Both the position numbers and the translations under genes were made by a program. The notes beneath the pieces were generated by a model. It was not told the origin of the DNA. It searched no databases and saw only the letters and a program-made list of their open reading frames with translations. DNA of 46,987 nucleotides from an uncultured Parasphingopyxis sp. (lineage in GTDB: Bacteria; Pseudomonadota; Alphaproteobacteria; Sphingomonadales; Sphingomonadaceae), in contig NZ_CAKZNF010000036.1 of assembly GCF_937129435.1 (NCBI RefSeq), forward strand, positions 1 to 46,987. The letters run 5' to 3'. Of the stretch, positions 33,620 through 42,377 are shown in pieces. The stretch's first letter is position 1. Every line of letters starts with the position of its first letter.

Positions 33620-34288
33620 ATGGCCGAAACGCTCTCCCTCGAAGATCTGACGCTGGACGAGCTGCGCGTCTGGCTTGCCCCCGTCATCCCGATCCATGCG
33701 GCGTTCGACGGCTGGACGGACGATGCGCTTGCCCGCGCCGCCGAACAGGAGGGCGCCGATCCCGAAATCGCGGCGCTCGCCTTTCCGGGCGGCGCGACCG
33801 ACATGATCGCCGCCTGGTTCGCCCATGTCGACACGGCGATGACCGAGCGGCTCGAGAGCGCGGAATTCGATGCGCAGCCCGTGCACAAGAAGATCCGGGC
33901 CGCGGTGCTAGAACGGATCGCCATCGTGCGGCCGAACAAGGAAGCGGTACGCCGCGCGCTCGCCATCCTCGCGATGCCGCAAAACGCCCCGCTGACCGCC
34001 AAGCTCAACTGGCGCTCGGCCGATGCGATGTGGCGGCTCGCGGGCGACACGGCGACCGATTTCAATCATTACAGCAAGCGCGCGATTCTGACCGGGGTCT
34101 ACGCCTCGGCGATCCTCGCCTGGCTCGACGATGAGAGCGAGGGCGAGGCCGAGACGGTCGCCTTCCTCGACCGGCGCCTCAAAAATGTCGCCGATTTCGA
34201 GAAGCTGAAATCCAAATTCACAGGCGATCCCGACCGGCGGTTCAGCGTGTCGCGCTTCCTCGGGCGGCTGCGCTATCCGGGGCGTTGA
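33620..34288 (+). CDS. COQ9 family protein (ubiquinone synthesis accessory)
   Basis: The 222-residue protein has the COQ9 C-terminal domain: AWFAHVDTAMTERLES, HKKIRAAVLERIAIV, ALAILAMPQNAPLTAKLNWRS, DAMWRLAGDTATDFNHYSKR and ILTGVYASAILAWLDDESEG. COQ9 binds lipids and helps COQ7 hydroxylate ubiquinone precursors; bacterial members are known in alphaproteobacteria. The fold derives from TetR proteins but has no DNA-binding role. It starts at 33620; the following luciferase-like gene begins 1 base after its stop. Confidence 0.92.
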   Translation: MAETLSLEDLTLDELRVWLAPVIPIHAAFDGWTDDALARAAEQEGADPEIAALAFPGGATDMIAAWFAHVDTAMTERLESAEFDAQPVHKKIRAAVLERIAIVRPNKEAVRRALAILAMPQNAPLTAKLNWRSADAMWRLAGDTATDFNHYSKRAILTGVYASAILAWLDDESEGEAETVAFLDRRLKNVADFEKLKSKFTGDPDRRFSVSRFLGRLRYPGR

Positions 34289-34289
34289 G

Positions 34290-35312
34290 ATGAGCTACCG
34301 GCTCTCCGTTCTCGACCAGTCGCCGGTCGCCGAGGGCAGCGATGCATCGGCGGCGATCCGCAACACGCTGGAGCTCGCGCGCACCTGCGACAGCCTCGCC
34401 TTCGATCGCTACTGGATCGCCGAGCACCATGCGAGCCCGGCGCTGGCCGGGGCCGCGCCCGAAGCGCTGATCGGCCCGATCGCGCAGGCGACCACGCGGA
34501 TCCGCGTCGGTTCGGGCGGGATCATGCTGCCGCATTATTCGCCGTTCAAGGTTGCCGAGACCTTTGCTCTGCTCAGCGCGCTCGCACCCAACCGGATCGA
34601 CCTCGGCCTGGGCCGCGCGCCGGGCGGCGACATGCGGACTTCGCTGGCGCTGCAGCGCGACCGCAGCCGGCGGATGCCGCATGACGATTTCCCGAACAAC
34701 CTTGCCGAGCTGCTCGGCTACTTTGAGGGCACAATCCCCGAGGATCACGCCTTCGCGCCGCTCGCCGATACGCTGCCTTCGGGCGGAGGGACACCCGAGG
34801 TGTGGATGCTCGGATCGTCGATGGATTCCGCGCTCTGGGCCGCCGAAGCGGGCCTGCCCTATTGTTTTGCCGATTTCATCAATCGCGACGGCGCGGACAT
34901 GGCGAAAGCCTATCGCGACCGGTTCAAGCCGTCCGTCCGGCTCGCCGAGCCGCATGTGATGGTCGCGAGCTGGGCGATCGCCGCCGAAACGACCGAGCAG
35001 GCGGAAGCGCTTGGCAAGCCCGCCGCGATGCTCGGCGCGCTGCTGATGCGCAACGTGCTGATTCCGGTGCCGAGCGTCGAGACGGCGCGCGAATGGCTCG
35101 AGGCCAATCCCGCCGCGCTGAACGCCCGCCGCCGCCGCGCGATTCTCGGCACGCCCGAAGAGGTGCATGCCGGCGTCGACGCGGTCGCCACCGAATATGG
35201 CGCCGACGAAATGATGCTCGTCAACATCATGTCCGATCATGAAGCGCGGCTCGAAAGCTATCGCCTCGTCGCGCGGGAATACGGGCTGGCCGAACGGGCC
35301 GAGGCTGCCTAG
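34290..35312 (+). CDS. LLM-class flavin-dependent oxidoreductase
   Basis: The 340-residue TIM-barrel protein is of the bacterial luciferase-like monooxygenase family. It has LSVLDQSPVAEGSDASAA at the start, DRYWIAEHHASPALAG, TTRIRVGSGGIMLPHYSP, LAPNRIDLGLGRAPGGD and VWMLGSSMDSALWAA, all matching the MsnO8/YhbW-type group. These enzymes use FMN or F420 with oxygen; the substrate is unknown. It begins 1 base after the COQ9 stop, so the two are co-transcribed and a link with quinone or lipid oxidation is possible but unproven. Confidence 0.9.
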   Translation: MSYRLSVLDQSPVAEGSDASAAIRNTLELARTCDSLAFDRYWIAEHHASPALAGAAPEALIGPIAQATTRIRVGSGGIMLPHYSPFKVAETFALLSALAPNRIDLGLGRAPGGDMRTSLALQRDRSRRMPHDDFPNNLAELLGYFEGTIPEDHAFAPLADTLPSGGGTPEVWMLGSSMDSALWAAEAGLPYCFADFINRDGADMAKAYRDRFKPSVRLAEPHVMVASWAIAAETTEQAEALGKPAAMLGALLMRNVLIPVPSVETAREWLEANPAALNARRRRAILGTPEEVHAGVDAVATEYGADEMMLVNIMSDHEARLESYRLVAREYGLAERAEAA

Positions 35313-35318
35313 CATTTG

Positions 35319-35441
35319 TTCCTCCCCGGCACGGTGGCAGCCCACGGGGCTGACGGAGGGGGCTATCCGCGCAGCGCAACGGTTGTGGCGATCCCCCTCC
35401 ACCGCCTTCGGCGGTTCCCCTCCCCGTACCGGGGAGGAATT
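35319..35441. repeat. Intergenic inverted repeat (TTCCTCCCCGG family), copy 2
   Basis: It opens TTCCTCCCCGGCACGGTGGC and closes CCCCTCCCCGTACCGGGGAG, with the shared inner blocks GCTGACGGAGGGGG and CCCCCTCCACCGCCTTCGGC. It lacks about ten bases of the opening arm present in copy 1. It lies 6 bases after the LLM gene stop. Confidence 0.85.
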
Positions 35442-35513
35442 GTCACTGGCCGAATGCTTCGCCGTTTCCTAGATACGCGCCACGTGACCAACGAAACGAA
35501 AGCAGGATTTCCC

Positions 35514-35960
35514 ATGGCCGATACGCTGACCCTGACGCTGCCCGCCGGCGACGTCGTCATCAAGCTCCGCCCCGACCTCGCGCCGAACCATGTCGCGCGC
35601 ATCACCGAACTCGCCGAAGAAGGTTTTTACGACGGGGTGAAGTTCCACCGCGTCATCCCCGGCTTCATGGCGCAGGGCGGCGATCCGACCGGCACCGGGA
35701 TGCACGGGTCGGACAAGCCGAACCTGAAACAGGAATTCAACAGCGAGCCGCATGTGCGCGGCACGTGTTCAATGGCGCGGGCGCAAGATCCCGACAGCGC
35801 GAACAGCCAGTTCTTCATCTGCTTCGACAATGCCGAGTTCCTCGATGGCCAGTACACGGTCTGGGGCCAGGTCACCGAGGGCATGGAGCACGTCGATGCG
35901 CTGCCCAAGGGCGAGCCGCCCGCCGATCCCGGCGTGATCGAGGCCGCCAAGGTCGGCTGA
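35514..35960 (+). CDS. Peptidyl-prolyl cis-trans isomerase (cyclophilin), cytoplasmic
   Basis: The 148-residue protein is a compact cyclophilin. FHRVIPGFMAQGGDPTGTG holds the catalytic arginine, followed by MARAQDPDSANSQFFICF and FLDGQYTVWGQVTEGMEHVD. No signal peptide is present, so it acts in the cytoplasm, like PpiB, catalysing proline isomerisation during folding. The ATG at 35514 lies behind AGCAGGA. An SDR gene begins 4 bases after the stop and is probably in the same transcript. Confidence 0.93.
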   Translation: MADTLTLTLPAGDVVIKLRPDLAPNHVARITELAEEGFYDGVKFHRVIPGFMAQGGDPTGTGMHGSDKPNLKQEFNSEPHVRGTCSMARAQDPDSANSQFFICFDNAEFLDGQYTVWGQVTEGMEHVDALPKGEPPADPGVIEAAKVG

Positions 35961-35964
35961 CCCC

Positions 35965-36726
35965 ATGACCGGGCCGGTCACTTTGGTCACCGGCGCGTCG
36001 AGCGGGCTGGGCGAGCTGTTTGCCCGGGCCTGCGCGGCGCGCGGCGACCGGGTCGCGCTCGTTGCGCGGCGGCAGAACGAACTGAAGAAGCTCGCCAAGG
36101 AGCTGGGCGGCGACACGATCGTGCTCGGCGAGGATCTGAGCGACTATGACGCCGCCGAAGCGGTGATGGCCGAGATCGAGGATCGGGACTGCTTCGTGCA
36201 GACGCTGATCAACAATGCCGGCTTCGGGCTGCACGGCCCGTTCGAGGACATCGCGCTCGGCGACCAGGTCGACATGGTGCAGGTGAACATCACCGCGCTT
36301 CTCGACCTTACCCACCGCGCCGTGCCGTGGATGAAGGCCAATGGCGGCGGCTATATCCTCAACGTCGCCTCGACGGCCGCCTTCCAGGCCGGGCCGATGA
36401 TGGCGACCTATTACGCGACCAAGGCGTTTGTGCTTTCGCTGACCGAAGCGCTGCATGAAGAGCTTGCCCCGCACAATATCCATGTGACGGCGCTATGCCC
36501 CGGTGCGACGAAGACCGAATTCGCCCATCAGGCGGGGATGGAAGAGACGACGCTCTTCAAGCGCTTTGCCGGCGATCCCGAATCGGTCGTGGCGGCGGGG
36601 CTGAACGGGCTGGCGAAGAACAAGGCCGTCGTCATACCCGGCTTCGTCAACAAGGCGATGGTGCAGGGGACGCGCCTGACGCCGCGCAGCGTCAACCGCG
36701 AGATCGTCAAGCTGCTTCAGGGATAG
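35965..36726 (+). CDS. Short-chain dehydrogenase/reductase (DltE-like)
   Basis: The 253-residue classical SDR has TLVTGASSGLGELFARA as the nucleotide motif, LINNAGFG, the catalytic serine in ILNVASTAAF, and YYATK with the catalytic tyrosine and lysine. The arginine of ALVARRQNEL suggests NADPH. The C-terminal part IPGFVNKAMVQGTRLTPR matches the group of lipid- or aldehyde-modifying SDRs such as DltE or YqjQ. The substrate is unknown. Its end overlaps the convergent LysR gene by 20 bases. Confidence 0.9.
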   Translation: MTGPVTLVTGASSGLGELFARACAARGDRVALVARRQNELKKLAKELGGDTIVLGEDLSDYDAAEAVMAEIEDRDCFVQTLINNAGFGLHGPFEDIALGDQVDMVQVNITALLDLTHRAVPWMKANGGGYILNVASTAAFQAGPMMATYYATKAFVLSLTEALHEELAPHNIHVTALCPGATKTEFAHQAGMEETTLFKRFAGDPESVVAAGLNGLAKNKAVVIPGFVNKAMVQGTRLTPRSVNREIVKLLQG

Positions 36727-37633
36727 GACGCGCGCCATCCTTGACCGCCGTCTGGCGGCAAACATTCGCGAACAGCCAGTCGTGGAACAGCCGCACCGGT
36801 TTCGTCTGAAGCGCCGAGGGGCGGCAGGAAAACCAGTAGCTGTAGGCGCTTTCGACATCGTGATTGAACAGGCGCGTCAGGCGATCGTCATGCGCGTCCT
36901 GAAGATGCGAATCGAGCATGAAGGCGACGCCCAGACCCTGTGCCGCCGCGTCGAGCATGAGCTGGCCCGAATCGAAATGGTCCTCGGTCCCGGGCTGCAG
37001 GTCGGACAGGCCGATAGCCTTCGCCCAGTGGCGGAAGGTCTCGGGCATGTCGCGATGGAGCAGGATCGTCAGATCGGAAAGCTGGCGCGGATCGGTGATC
37101 GGCTTGCCATTCGCCAGCAGCTCCTTCGACGCGATGGGCGCGATGATATTGTGGTCGATCTTGCGGGCATAAAGCGCCGGATCGATCGACTGGGCGAGCG
37201 TGATCGCCGCGTCGAGCCCGTCGCCGAGCCGGCTTGTGCCATGGGCGGCGGTATCGATGTCGATATGAAGATCGGGATGCTCTTCGCGCAGTTCCGGAAG
37301 CCTTCCGATCAACCGCTGCGACGCGAACAGCGGCAGCACGCCGAGCCGGAGGCGCATCAGATCCTGCGCGCCCGTCGTCGCCTCGATCGCGTTCGAAAGC
37401 TCGTCGATGGGTCCGGCGATCTTGGCGAGCAGCGACTCGCCGTCGGCGGTCAACACCATGGCGTGGTGGCGCCGTTCGAAGAGCTGGCGATCGAGAAACC
37501 GTTCCAACGTCTGAACCCGGCGGCTGAGCGCAGGCGAGGACAGCGACAATTCGCCGGCCGCGGCCTTGACCGAGCCGAGACGCGCCACCTGGACAAAGGC
37601 CTCGATAGCCGAAAGAGGAGGCAATCTGCGCAT
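36707..37633 (-). CDS. LysR family transcriptional regulator (GcvA-like)
   Basis: The 308-residue regulator has an N-terminal winged helix, LPPLSAIEAFVQVARLGSVK then AAGELSLSSPALSRRVQTLE, and a co-inducer domain with VLPLFASQRLIGRLPELREE, HIDIDTAAHG and DAAAQGLGVAFM. The order resembles GcvA-like LTTRs. The ATG at 37633 gives MRRLPPLSAIEAF; the frame runs 55 codons further upstream, but that part is cysteine-rich and does not resemble the family. Unlike most LysR genes it is convergent, not divergent, with the nearest enzyme, so its target is not obvious. The upstream sequence is AT-rich (GATAATCGATAATTG), fit for an autoregulatory site. Confidence 0.92.
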   Translation of the reverse strand: MRRLPPLSAIEAFVQVARLGSVKAAAGELSLSSPALSRRVQTLERFLDRQLFERRHHAMVLTADGESLLAKIAGPIDELSNAIEATTGAQDLMRLRLGVLPLFASQRLIGRLPELREEHPDLHIDIDTAAHGTSRLGDGLDAAITLAQSIDPALYARKIDHNIIAPIASKELLANGKPITDPRQLSDLTILLHRDMPETFRHWAKAIGLSDLQPGTEDHFDSGQLMLDAAAQGLGVAFMLDSHLQDAHDDRLTRLFNHDVESAYSYWFSCRPSALQTKPVRLFHDWLFANVCRQTAVKDGARPIPEAA

Positions 37634-37772
37634 AATTCTCACCCGCAAGATAATCGATAATTGTGCACCGCACAACCTGACTTTGCGCGACCTATGGCCA
37701 GAATGGCTATTTCCGAGGCCCATTTCTACCCTTAGGTTGCATAAAACGCAATCGACATCGCGCTTTTCGCAC

Positions 37773-37801
37773 TTGCACAAAAACTTTGTGCACTGCATCT
37801 A
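37773..37801 (+). promoter_or_regulatory. Possible promoter of the small RNA
   Basis: TTGCAC at 37773-37778 and CATCTA at 37796-37801 are separated by 17 bases. The -35 is good and the -10 is weak. Transcription would start near 37808 and could end at the terminator at 37877, giving an RNA of about 70 bases. The stretch 37634-37800 otherwise holds only the likely LysR promoter. Confidence 0.3.
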
Positions 37802-37805
37802 GGGC

Positions 37806-37877
37806 GGGCCTTACAGGCATCCTCTCCTAAACTTTCAGGGCCGGTCCTCCCTCTCTCTGGACCGGCCCTATTTTTTT
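37806..37877 (+). ncRNA. Candidate small RNA with CU-rich loop
   Basis: A complete intrinsic terminator on the plus strand has no plus-strand gene before it; the previous gene on that strand ends at 36726, and the LysR gene between them is on the minus strand. The short region holds a single-stranded CCTCTCCT (37821-37828) and a hairpin loop TCCCTCTCTCT. CU-rich anti-Shine-Dalgarno motifs of this kind are typical of a widespread class of alphaproteobacterial small RNAs (CCUCCUCCC or 'cuckoo' type). I infer a regulatory RNA of about 70 bases. A leader of the CDC48 gene is the alternative. Confidence 0.4.
37837..37877 (+). terminator. Strong intrinsic terminator
   Basis: AGGGCCGGTCC (37837-37847) and GGACCGGCCCT (37859-37869) form a perfect 11-bp stem around an 11-base loop, followed by A and seven T (37871-37877). 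It works for plus-strand transcripts only, as no T run lies on the other side. Confidence 0.9.
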
Positions 37878-37968
37878 GCCCGCATTCCGCGAACGGCCCA
37901 AAGACGGTTCGCATTGGCGGCGTCGGCACCTATGTACAGCATTCCGATAGAACGAACGGAGTGCCCGC

Positions 37969-40287
37969 ATGGCAGACGCCGAAACCCTTCCCGCAAAAAC
38001 CGACGGTCAGAAGCTGCAGGTGGCCAATAGCCGCCCCGAAGATTCGGGCCGCGGCCTGGCGCGCATGTCGCGCGAGACGATGAACGCGCTTGGGCTGAAC
38101 GAAGGCGATGTCGTCACGATCACGGGCAAGCGGACGACGCCCGCGCGCGCCGTGCTCCCCTATCGCGAGGATGAGGGGCTTTCGATCCTGCGTATCGACG
38201 GCCTGCAACGCGCAAATGCGGGCGCGGGCTCGGGCGACTTCGTGACCGTGGCCAAGGCCGAATCGCAACCGGCCAAGAAAGTCGTCTTCGCGCCGGCACA
38301 GCAGAATGTCCGGCTGCACGGCAATTCGCAGGCGCTCAAACGCTCCTTCGGCATGAAACCGCTGACCGAGGGCGATGTCGTCGCCACGGCAGGGCAGCAG
38401 CGCGTCGAGACCGGCGACATGCCGCCGCAGCTTCGCCAGATGATGAACGCGCCGGCCTATGCACTGCAGCAGATCCGCCTCGTCGTCGCGCAGACCAGTC
38501 CCAAGGGCATCGTCCATATCGACGCCAATACCGAGGTCGAGCTGAAGGCCGAATATACCGAGCCCGCCGAAGCACGGCGCGCCGACGTGACCTATGACGA
38601 TCTGGGCGGCCTTGTCGGCACGATCGACCAGGTGCGCGAGATGGTCGAATTGCCGCTGCGCTATCCCGAACTGTTCCAGCGGCTCGGCGTCGAACCGCCC
38701 AAGGGCGTGCTGCTCCACGGCCCGCCCGGCACCGGCAAGACGCTGCTCGCCCGCGCCGTCGCGAATGAGAGCGACGCCGAATTCTTCCTAATCAACGGCC
38801 CCGAAATCATGGGATCGGCCTATGGCGAATCGGAGAAGAAGCTGCGCGAGGTGTTCGAGGCGGCAACGAAGGCCCAGCCTTCGATCGTCTTCATCGACGA
38901 GATCGATTCGATCGCGCCGAAACGCGACAAGGTCTCGGGCGAGACAGAGAAGCGTCTCGTCGCGCAGCTGCTGACGCTGATGGACGGGCTGCAAGGCCGC
39001 TCCAACCTCGTCGTCATCGCCGCGACCAACCGGCCCGAGGCGATCGACGAGGCGCTGCGCCGTCCCGGCCGCTTCGACCGCGAGATCATCATCGGCGTGC
39101 CCGACGAAGCGGGCCGGCGCGAGATCCTGGGCATCCATACGCGCGGCATGCCGCTGGCCGAGGACGTCCGGCTCTCCGAACTCGCAAAGCAGACCTATGG
39201 TTTTGTCGGCGCGGACATCGCGGCGCTGACCCGCGAGGCGGCGATCGAGGCGGTGCGGCAGATCATGCCGCAGCTTAATCTCGAAGAGCGCACGGTGCCC
39301 ACCGAGGTGCTCGATGAGCTGCGCGTCACGCGCAGCGATTTCGAAGAAGCGATCAAGCGCGTTCAGCCGTCCGCCATGCGCGAAGTGATGGTGCAAGCGC
39401 CCAATGTCGGCTGGGACGATGTCGGCGGCCTCGACGAGGTGCAGAAGCGCCTCAAGGAAGGCGTCGAGCTGCCCCTGAAGGACCCCGACGCGTTCCGCCG
39501 CCTCGGCATCCGTCCGGCCAAGGGCTTCCTGCTCTACGGCCCGCCCGGCACCGGCAAGACGCTGCTCGCCAAGGCGACGGCGCATGAGGCGAACGCCAAT
39601 TTCATCGCCACCAAATCCTCCGACCTGCTCTCCAAATGGTATGGCGAGAGCGAGCAGCAGATCGCGCGGCTCTTTGCGCGCGCACGGCAGGTGGCGCCGA
39701 CCGTGATCTTCATCGATGAGCTCGACAGCCTCGTCCCCGCGCGCGGCGGCGGGCTGGGCGAACCGCAGGTGACCGAGCGCGTCGTCAACACGATCCTCGC
39801 CGAAATGGACGGGCTGGAAGAGCTGCAATCGGTCGTCGTCATCGGCGCGACCAACCGGCCGAACCTGATCGACCCGGCGTTATTGCGCCCCGGCCGGCTC
39901 GACGAGCTGATCTATGTGCCGGTACCCGAAGAAGGCGGCCGGCGCCGTATTCTTGCCATCCATACCGAACAGATGCCGCTCGCCGGCGATGTCGATCTCG
40001 ACGATCTCGCCGAACGCACCGAGCGCTTCACGGGTGCCGATCTCGAAGACCTGACGCGCCGCGCCGGCATGTTCGCGCTGCGCGGCTCGATCGACGCGAC
40101 CGAGGTGACGATGGCCGATTTCGAGCGCGCGCTCGACGAAACCCGCGCCAGCGTGACGAGCGAGATGGAGCGCGAATATGAGCAGATGGCCGCGAAGCTG
40201 AAACAAGATTCGCTCGCCATCGACCAGATCGGCTTCATCGCCCCCGGCATGCTGAAACCGCGCAACGAGGCCAAACACGAGGATTGA
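37969..40287 (+). CDS. CDC48/VAT-like AAA+ ATPase
   Basis: The 772-residue protein has the complete CDC48 layout: a double-psi N domain (about residues 10-190, [20 protein letters not shown]), and two AAA modules. D1 has [18 protein letters not shown], the Walker [13 protein letters not shown] and [11 protein letters not shown]2 has [33 protein letters not shown] and [10 protein letters not shown]. Both Walker sites and arginine fingers are intact. In archaea and eukaryotes this ATPase unfolds or segregates proteins as a hexamer. The C-terminal tail is short. The bacterial substrate and partner protease are unknown. It stands alone downstream of the terminator. Confidence 0.93.
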   Translation: MADAETLPAKTDGQKLQVANSRPEDSGRGLARMSRETMNALGLNEGDVVTITGKRTTPARAVLPYREDEGLSILRIDGLQRANAGAGSGDFVTVAKAESQPAKKVVFAPAQQNVRLHGNSQALKRSFGMKPLTEGDVVATAGQQRVETGDMPPQLRQMMNAPAYALQQIRLVVAQTSPKGIVHIDANTEVELKAEYTEPAEARRADVTYDDLGGLVGTIDQVREMVELPLRYPELFQRLGVEPPKGVLLHGPPGTGKTLLARAVANESDAEFFLINGPEIMGSAYGESEKKLREVFEAATKAQPSIVFIDEIDSIAPKRDKVSGETEKRLVAQLLTLMDGLQGRSNLVVIAATNRPEAIDEALRRPGRFDREIIIGVPDEAGRREILGIHTRGMPLAEDVRLSELAKQTYGFVGADIAALTREAAIEAVRQIMPQLNLEERTVPTEVLDELRVTRSDFEEAIKRVQPSAMREVMVQAPNVGWDDVGGLDEVQKRLKEGVELPLKDPDAFRRLGIRPAKGFLLYGPPGTGKTLLAKATAHEANANFIATKSSDLLSKWYGESEQQIARLFARARQVAPTVIFIDELDSLVPARGGGLGEPQVTERVVNTILAEMDGLEELQSVVVIGATNRPNLIDPALLRPGRLDELIYVPVPEEGGRRRILAIHTEQMPLAGDVDLDDLAERTERFTGADLEDLTRRAGMFALRGSIDATEVTMADFERALDETRASVTSEMEREYEQMAAKLKQDSLAIDQIGFIAPGMLKPRNEAKHED

Positions 40288-40319
40288 CCTGAATGGTGTC
40301 ACCGTAGAGTCTCTACGCC

Positions 40320-41108
40320 GTGGAGAACGCCAGACCGATCGTCTGGGCTAAACGCCTCAACATCGCGCTTTCGCTGGCGGGTCTGTCCGCTTTTCTGGCT
40401 CTCTTCATTTATGTCAGTGCCTTTCCGAACCAGTTCGATCGAACGGTTCGTACAATGGCACTCGCTGAGGTCGAGCGTCGCGTCGACGATCGGCTGAACG
40501 AGGTCGCGGATTCGCGGGCCACAGACCTCCTTGTCGGTGTCGCTGGCGCAATTTCACCCGAACTCGGTGATAAGGCCGACGAGTATCGGTCGATGTTGGC
40601 AATGGAAAGCGGTGACCTGATTGGACAGCTATTGATTGCCGCATGCCGGCTCGATTGTGAGAACCGGCAGGACGTACAGTCGCAGGTCGAAGAAATTTTT
40701 CGGTCGCAGTTTGGCCGATATCGTATCGCGCTCGATCGGCTGCAGACGATCGTGGTCGGCGAATATGACGAAGTGATGCAGGAATTTCGCGCCGATATCA
40801 GAACGGTTGCCTTGGCGAACATGTTCGCCTTTGCTTTTGCGCTAATCCTCGCTCTCGTGCGGACCCGCGCGGCACCGCACTTGCTGATCGTTTCGAGCCT
40901 CTTGAGCGTCAGCACGATTGCGATGTTCGCCTTGTATCTGTTCGGGCAGAACTGGGCGAGCACCATCATCTTCGGCGAATATTGGGGCTGGACCTATGCC
41001 GGCTGGCTCGCATTTCTCTGCGCCTTGCTGGCAGATATCGCGTTCAACAAGGCGAGGATCGTTACGGGAATCGGCAACGCAGCGGGAGGTGCCCTTTCCG
41101 CATGCTAA
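40320..41108 (+). CDS. Membrane protein with extracytoplasmic helical domain, unknown
   Basis: The 262-residue protein starts with GTG. It has one N-terminal membrane helix (about residues 15-33, ALSLAGLSAFLALFIYV), a mainly helical region of about 120 residues outside the membrane (with RVDDRLNEVADSRATDLL and two cysteines in ACRLDCENR), and three more helices (about 160-250). This layout resembles a sensory or chemoreceptor-like domain followed by a membrane unit, but no signalling domain is present. GC content is visibly lower than in the neighbours, which hints at later acquisition. No family was recognised. Confidence 0.65.
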   Translation: MENARPIVWAKRLNIALSLAGLSAFLALFIYVSAFPNQFDRTVRTMALAEVERRVDDRLNEVADSRATDLLVGVAGAISPELGDKADEYRSMLAMESGDLIGQLLIAACRLDCENRQDVQSQVEEIFRSQFGRYRIALDRLQTIVVGEYDEVMQEFRADIRTVALANMFAFAFALILALVRTRAAPHLLIVSSLLSVSTIAMFALYLFGQNWASTIIFGEYWGWTYAGWLAFLCALLADIAFNKARIVTGIGNAAGGALSAC

Positions 41109-41117
41109 GCCTGAATC

Positions 41118-41230
41118 GAGCGGAAAACCCCACCAACCGTACCGCTTGGTCCAGCGCATCGCTTCGACACCGCCGCATTGGCGGGGGATTTCTCCTCGGG
41201 CCAAATCATGCCCACCCAAATCGTGATGGC
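41118..41230 (-). pseudogene. Decayed copy of the 3' end of a nitroreductase gene
   Basis: The plus-strand text GCTTCGACACCGCCGCATTG and its surroundings closely resemble 42778-42808 near the end of the intact nitroreductase gene, and the likeness continues on both sides (GGATTTCTCCTCGGGCCAAA against AAATTCTCGTCGGGCCAGCC). Translated on the minus strand it reads WVGMIWPEEKSPANAAVSKR, against IAMGWPDENFPANAVVSNRK in the intact gene. Only the last 35-40 codons remain and the rest of the gene is missing. It lies on the other side of the kinase-regulator pair from the intact gene, in the same orientation. Confidence 0.75.
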
Positions 41231-41384
41231 GGCGAGCCGAGGGCGTGTCCAAAGCCCGCCCGGCCTGCCGTTGCAAGCATCAGCCACCGTGGCTCGCGCC
41301 GGGTGGCGATCCGTCTCGCAGTAAACGACATCTTAACCCTGTTACAGCAACAGTCGGCATCGGAAGCCATGATATGGGGTGGTG

Positions 41385-42377
41385 ATGCTAGAGTGGAAAT
41401 CCGCCGATTTCGTGCAGGACGGCACGTTCGAGAATGCTGCGGTGGGCATCGCCCATGTGGCGCTCGACGGCAGTTTTCTCCGCGTCAATCGCAAGCTGCA
41501 GGACATTGTCGGCTATGACCGGGATGAACTGCTGGCGCTTACCTTCGCCGATATCACCGTGGCCGAAGACCTGATCGCCGATCTCGACCGGTTCGAAGCG
41601 CTGAAGGCCGGTAAGATCGATAGCTACGAGATGGAAAAGCGCTATTACCGGCGCGACGGCGAGATCATCTGGGTGCTTTTGACCGTGGGGCTGCAAAAGG
41701 ATGGCGAAGGCCGCCCGCTCTATTGCATCTCGGTGATCGAAGACATTACCGGCCGCAAGCGCGATCAGGACGCGCTGCAGACGCTGGTCCATGAGCTGAA
41801 CCACCGGGTCAAGAACACGCTCTCGACGGTGCAGGCGCTCGCCCATCTGACCTTCGATCCCGAACGGCCGGTTGCCGAGACATTCAACCTGTTCTTCGAT
41901 CGGCTGCAATCGCTTTCGGTCGCGCACGACCTGTTGACCGAAGAGAAATGGGCCGGTGCGGGCATCCGGCCGGTGATCGAGGCCGCGCTCGGGCCGTTCG
42001 ATAGCTTTTCGAACGAGCGGCTGCGTCTGTCCGGCCCGAATTTCACCGTTGCGCCGCGAGTCGCGATTTCGACCGCCATGGCGATCAACGAACTGGCGAC
42101 GAACAGCGTCAAATATGGTGCGCTTGCCAGCGAAGCCGGCATCGTCACGCTCGACTGGACCATGCAACCGGACGGGCGTTTCGATCTCGTCTGGCGGGAA
42201 AGCGGCGGCCCGGCTGTCGTTCCGCCAGTGCGGCAGGGATTCGGGACGAGTTTGCTCCAGCGCATTTTCCCCGGCGATCTCAAGGCCGACGCGGCGATCG
42301 ACTATGCGCCGGAAGGCGTCGTCTACACGCTGCGCTCCGCCGATCCGGCGGGGTTGCGGCGAGGGGGCGACGCATGA
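41385..42377 (+). CDS. PAS-HWE family sensor histidine kinase
   Basis: The 330-residue soluble kinase has a single PAS domain (about residues 10-125: ENAAVGIAHVALDGSFLRVN, LTFADITVAEDL, ISVIEDITGRKR), then the HWE phosphorylation segment HELNHRVKNTLSTVQALAHL, and a short ATPase domain with AINELATNSVKYGALAS, the conserved histidine-variant W-x-E (LVWRESGG) and GFGTSLLQRIF. HWE kinases often respond to light or redox signals through PAS, but the NCRFL motif of LOV domains is absent, so a flavin-cysteine photosensor is unlikely. The start at 41385 follows GGGGTGG. It overlaps the response regulator gene by 4 bases. Confidence 0.92.
   Translation: MLEWKSADFVQDGTFENAAVGIAHVALDGSFLRVNRKLQDIVGYDRDELLALTFADITVAEDLIADLDRFEALKAGKIDSYEMEKRYYRRDGEIIWVLLTVGLQKDGEGRPLYCISVIEDITGRKRDQDALQTLVHELNHRVKNTLSTVQALAHLTFDPERPVAETFNLFFDRLQSLSVAHDLLTEEKWAGAGIRPVIEAALGPFDSFSNERLRLSGPNFTVAPRVAISTAMAINELATNSVKYGALASEAGIVTLDWTMQPDGRFDLVWRESGGPAVVPPVRQGFGTSLLQRIFPGDLKADAAIDYAPEGVVYTLRSADPAGLRRGGDA

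Noticed and set aside
41105..41287. A 60-codon minus-strand open frame as a small gene
   Set aside because: It covers the decayed nitroreductase end and lacks a ribosome binding site.
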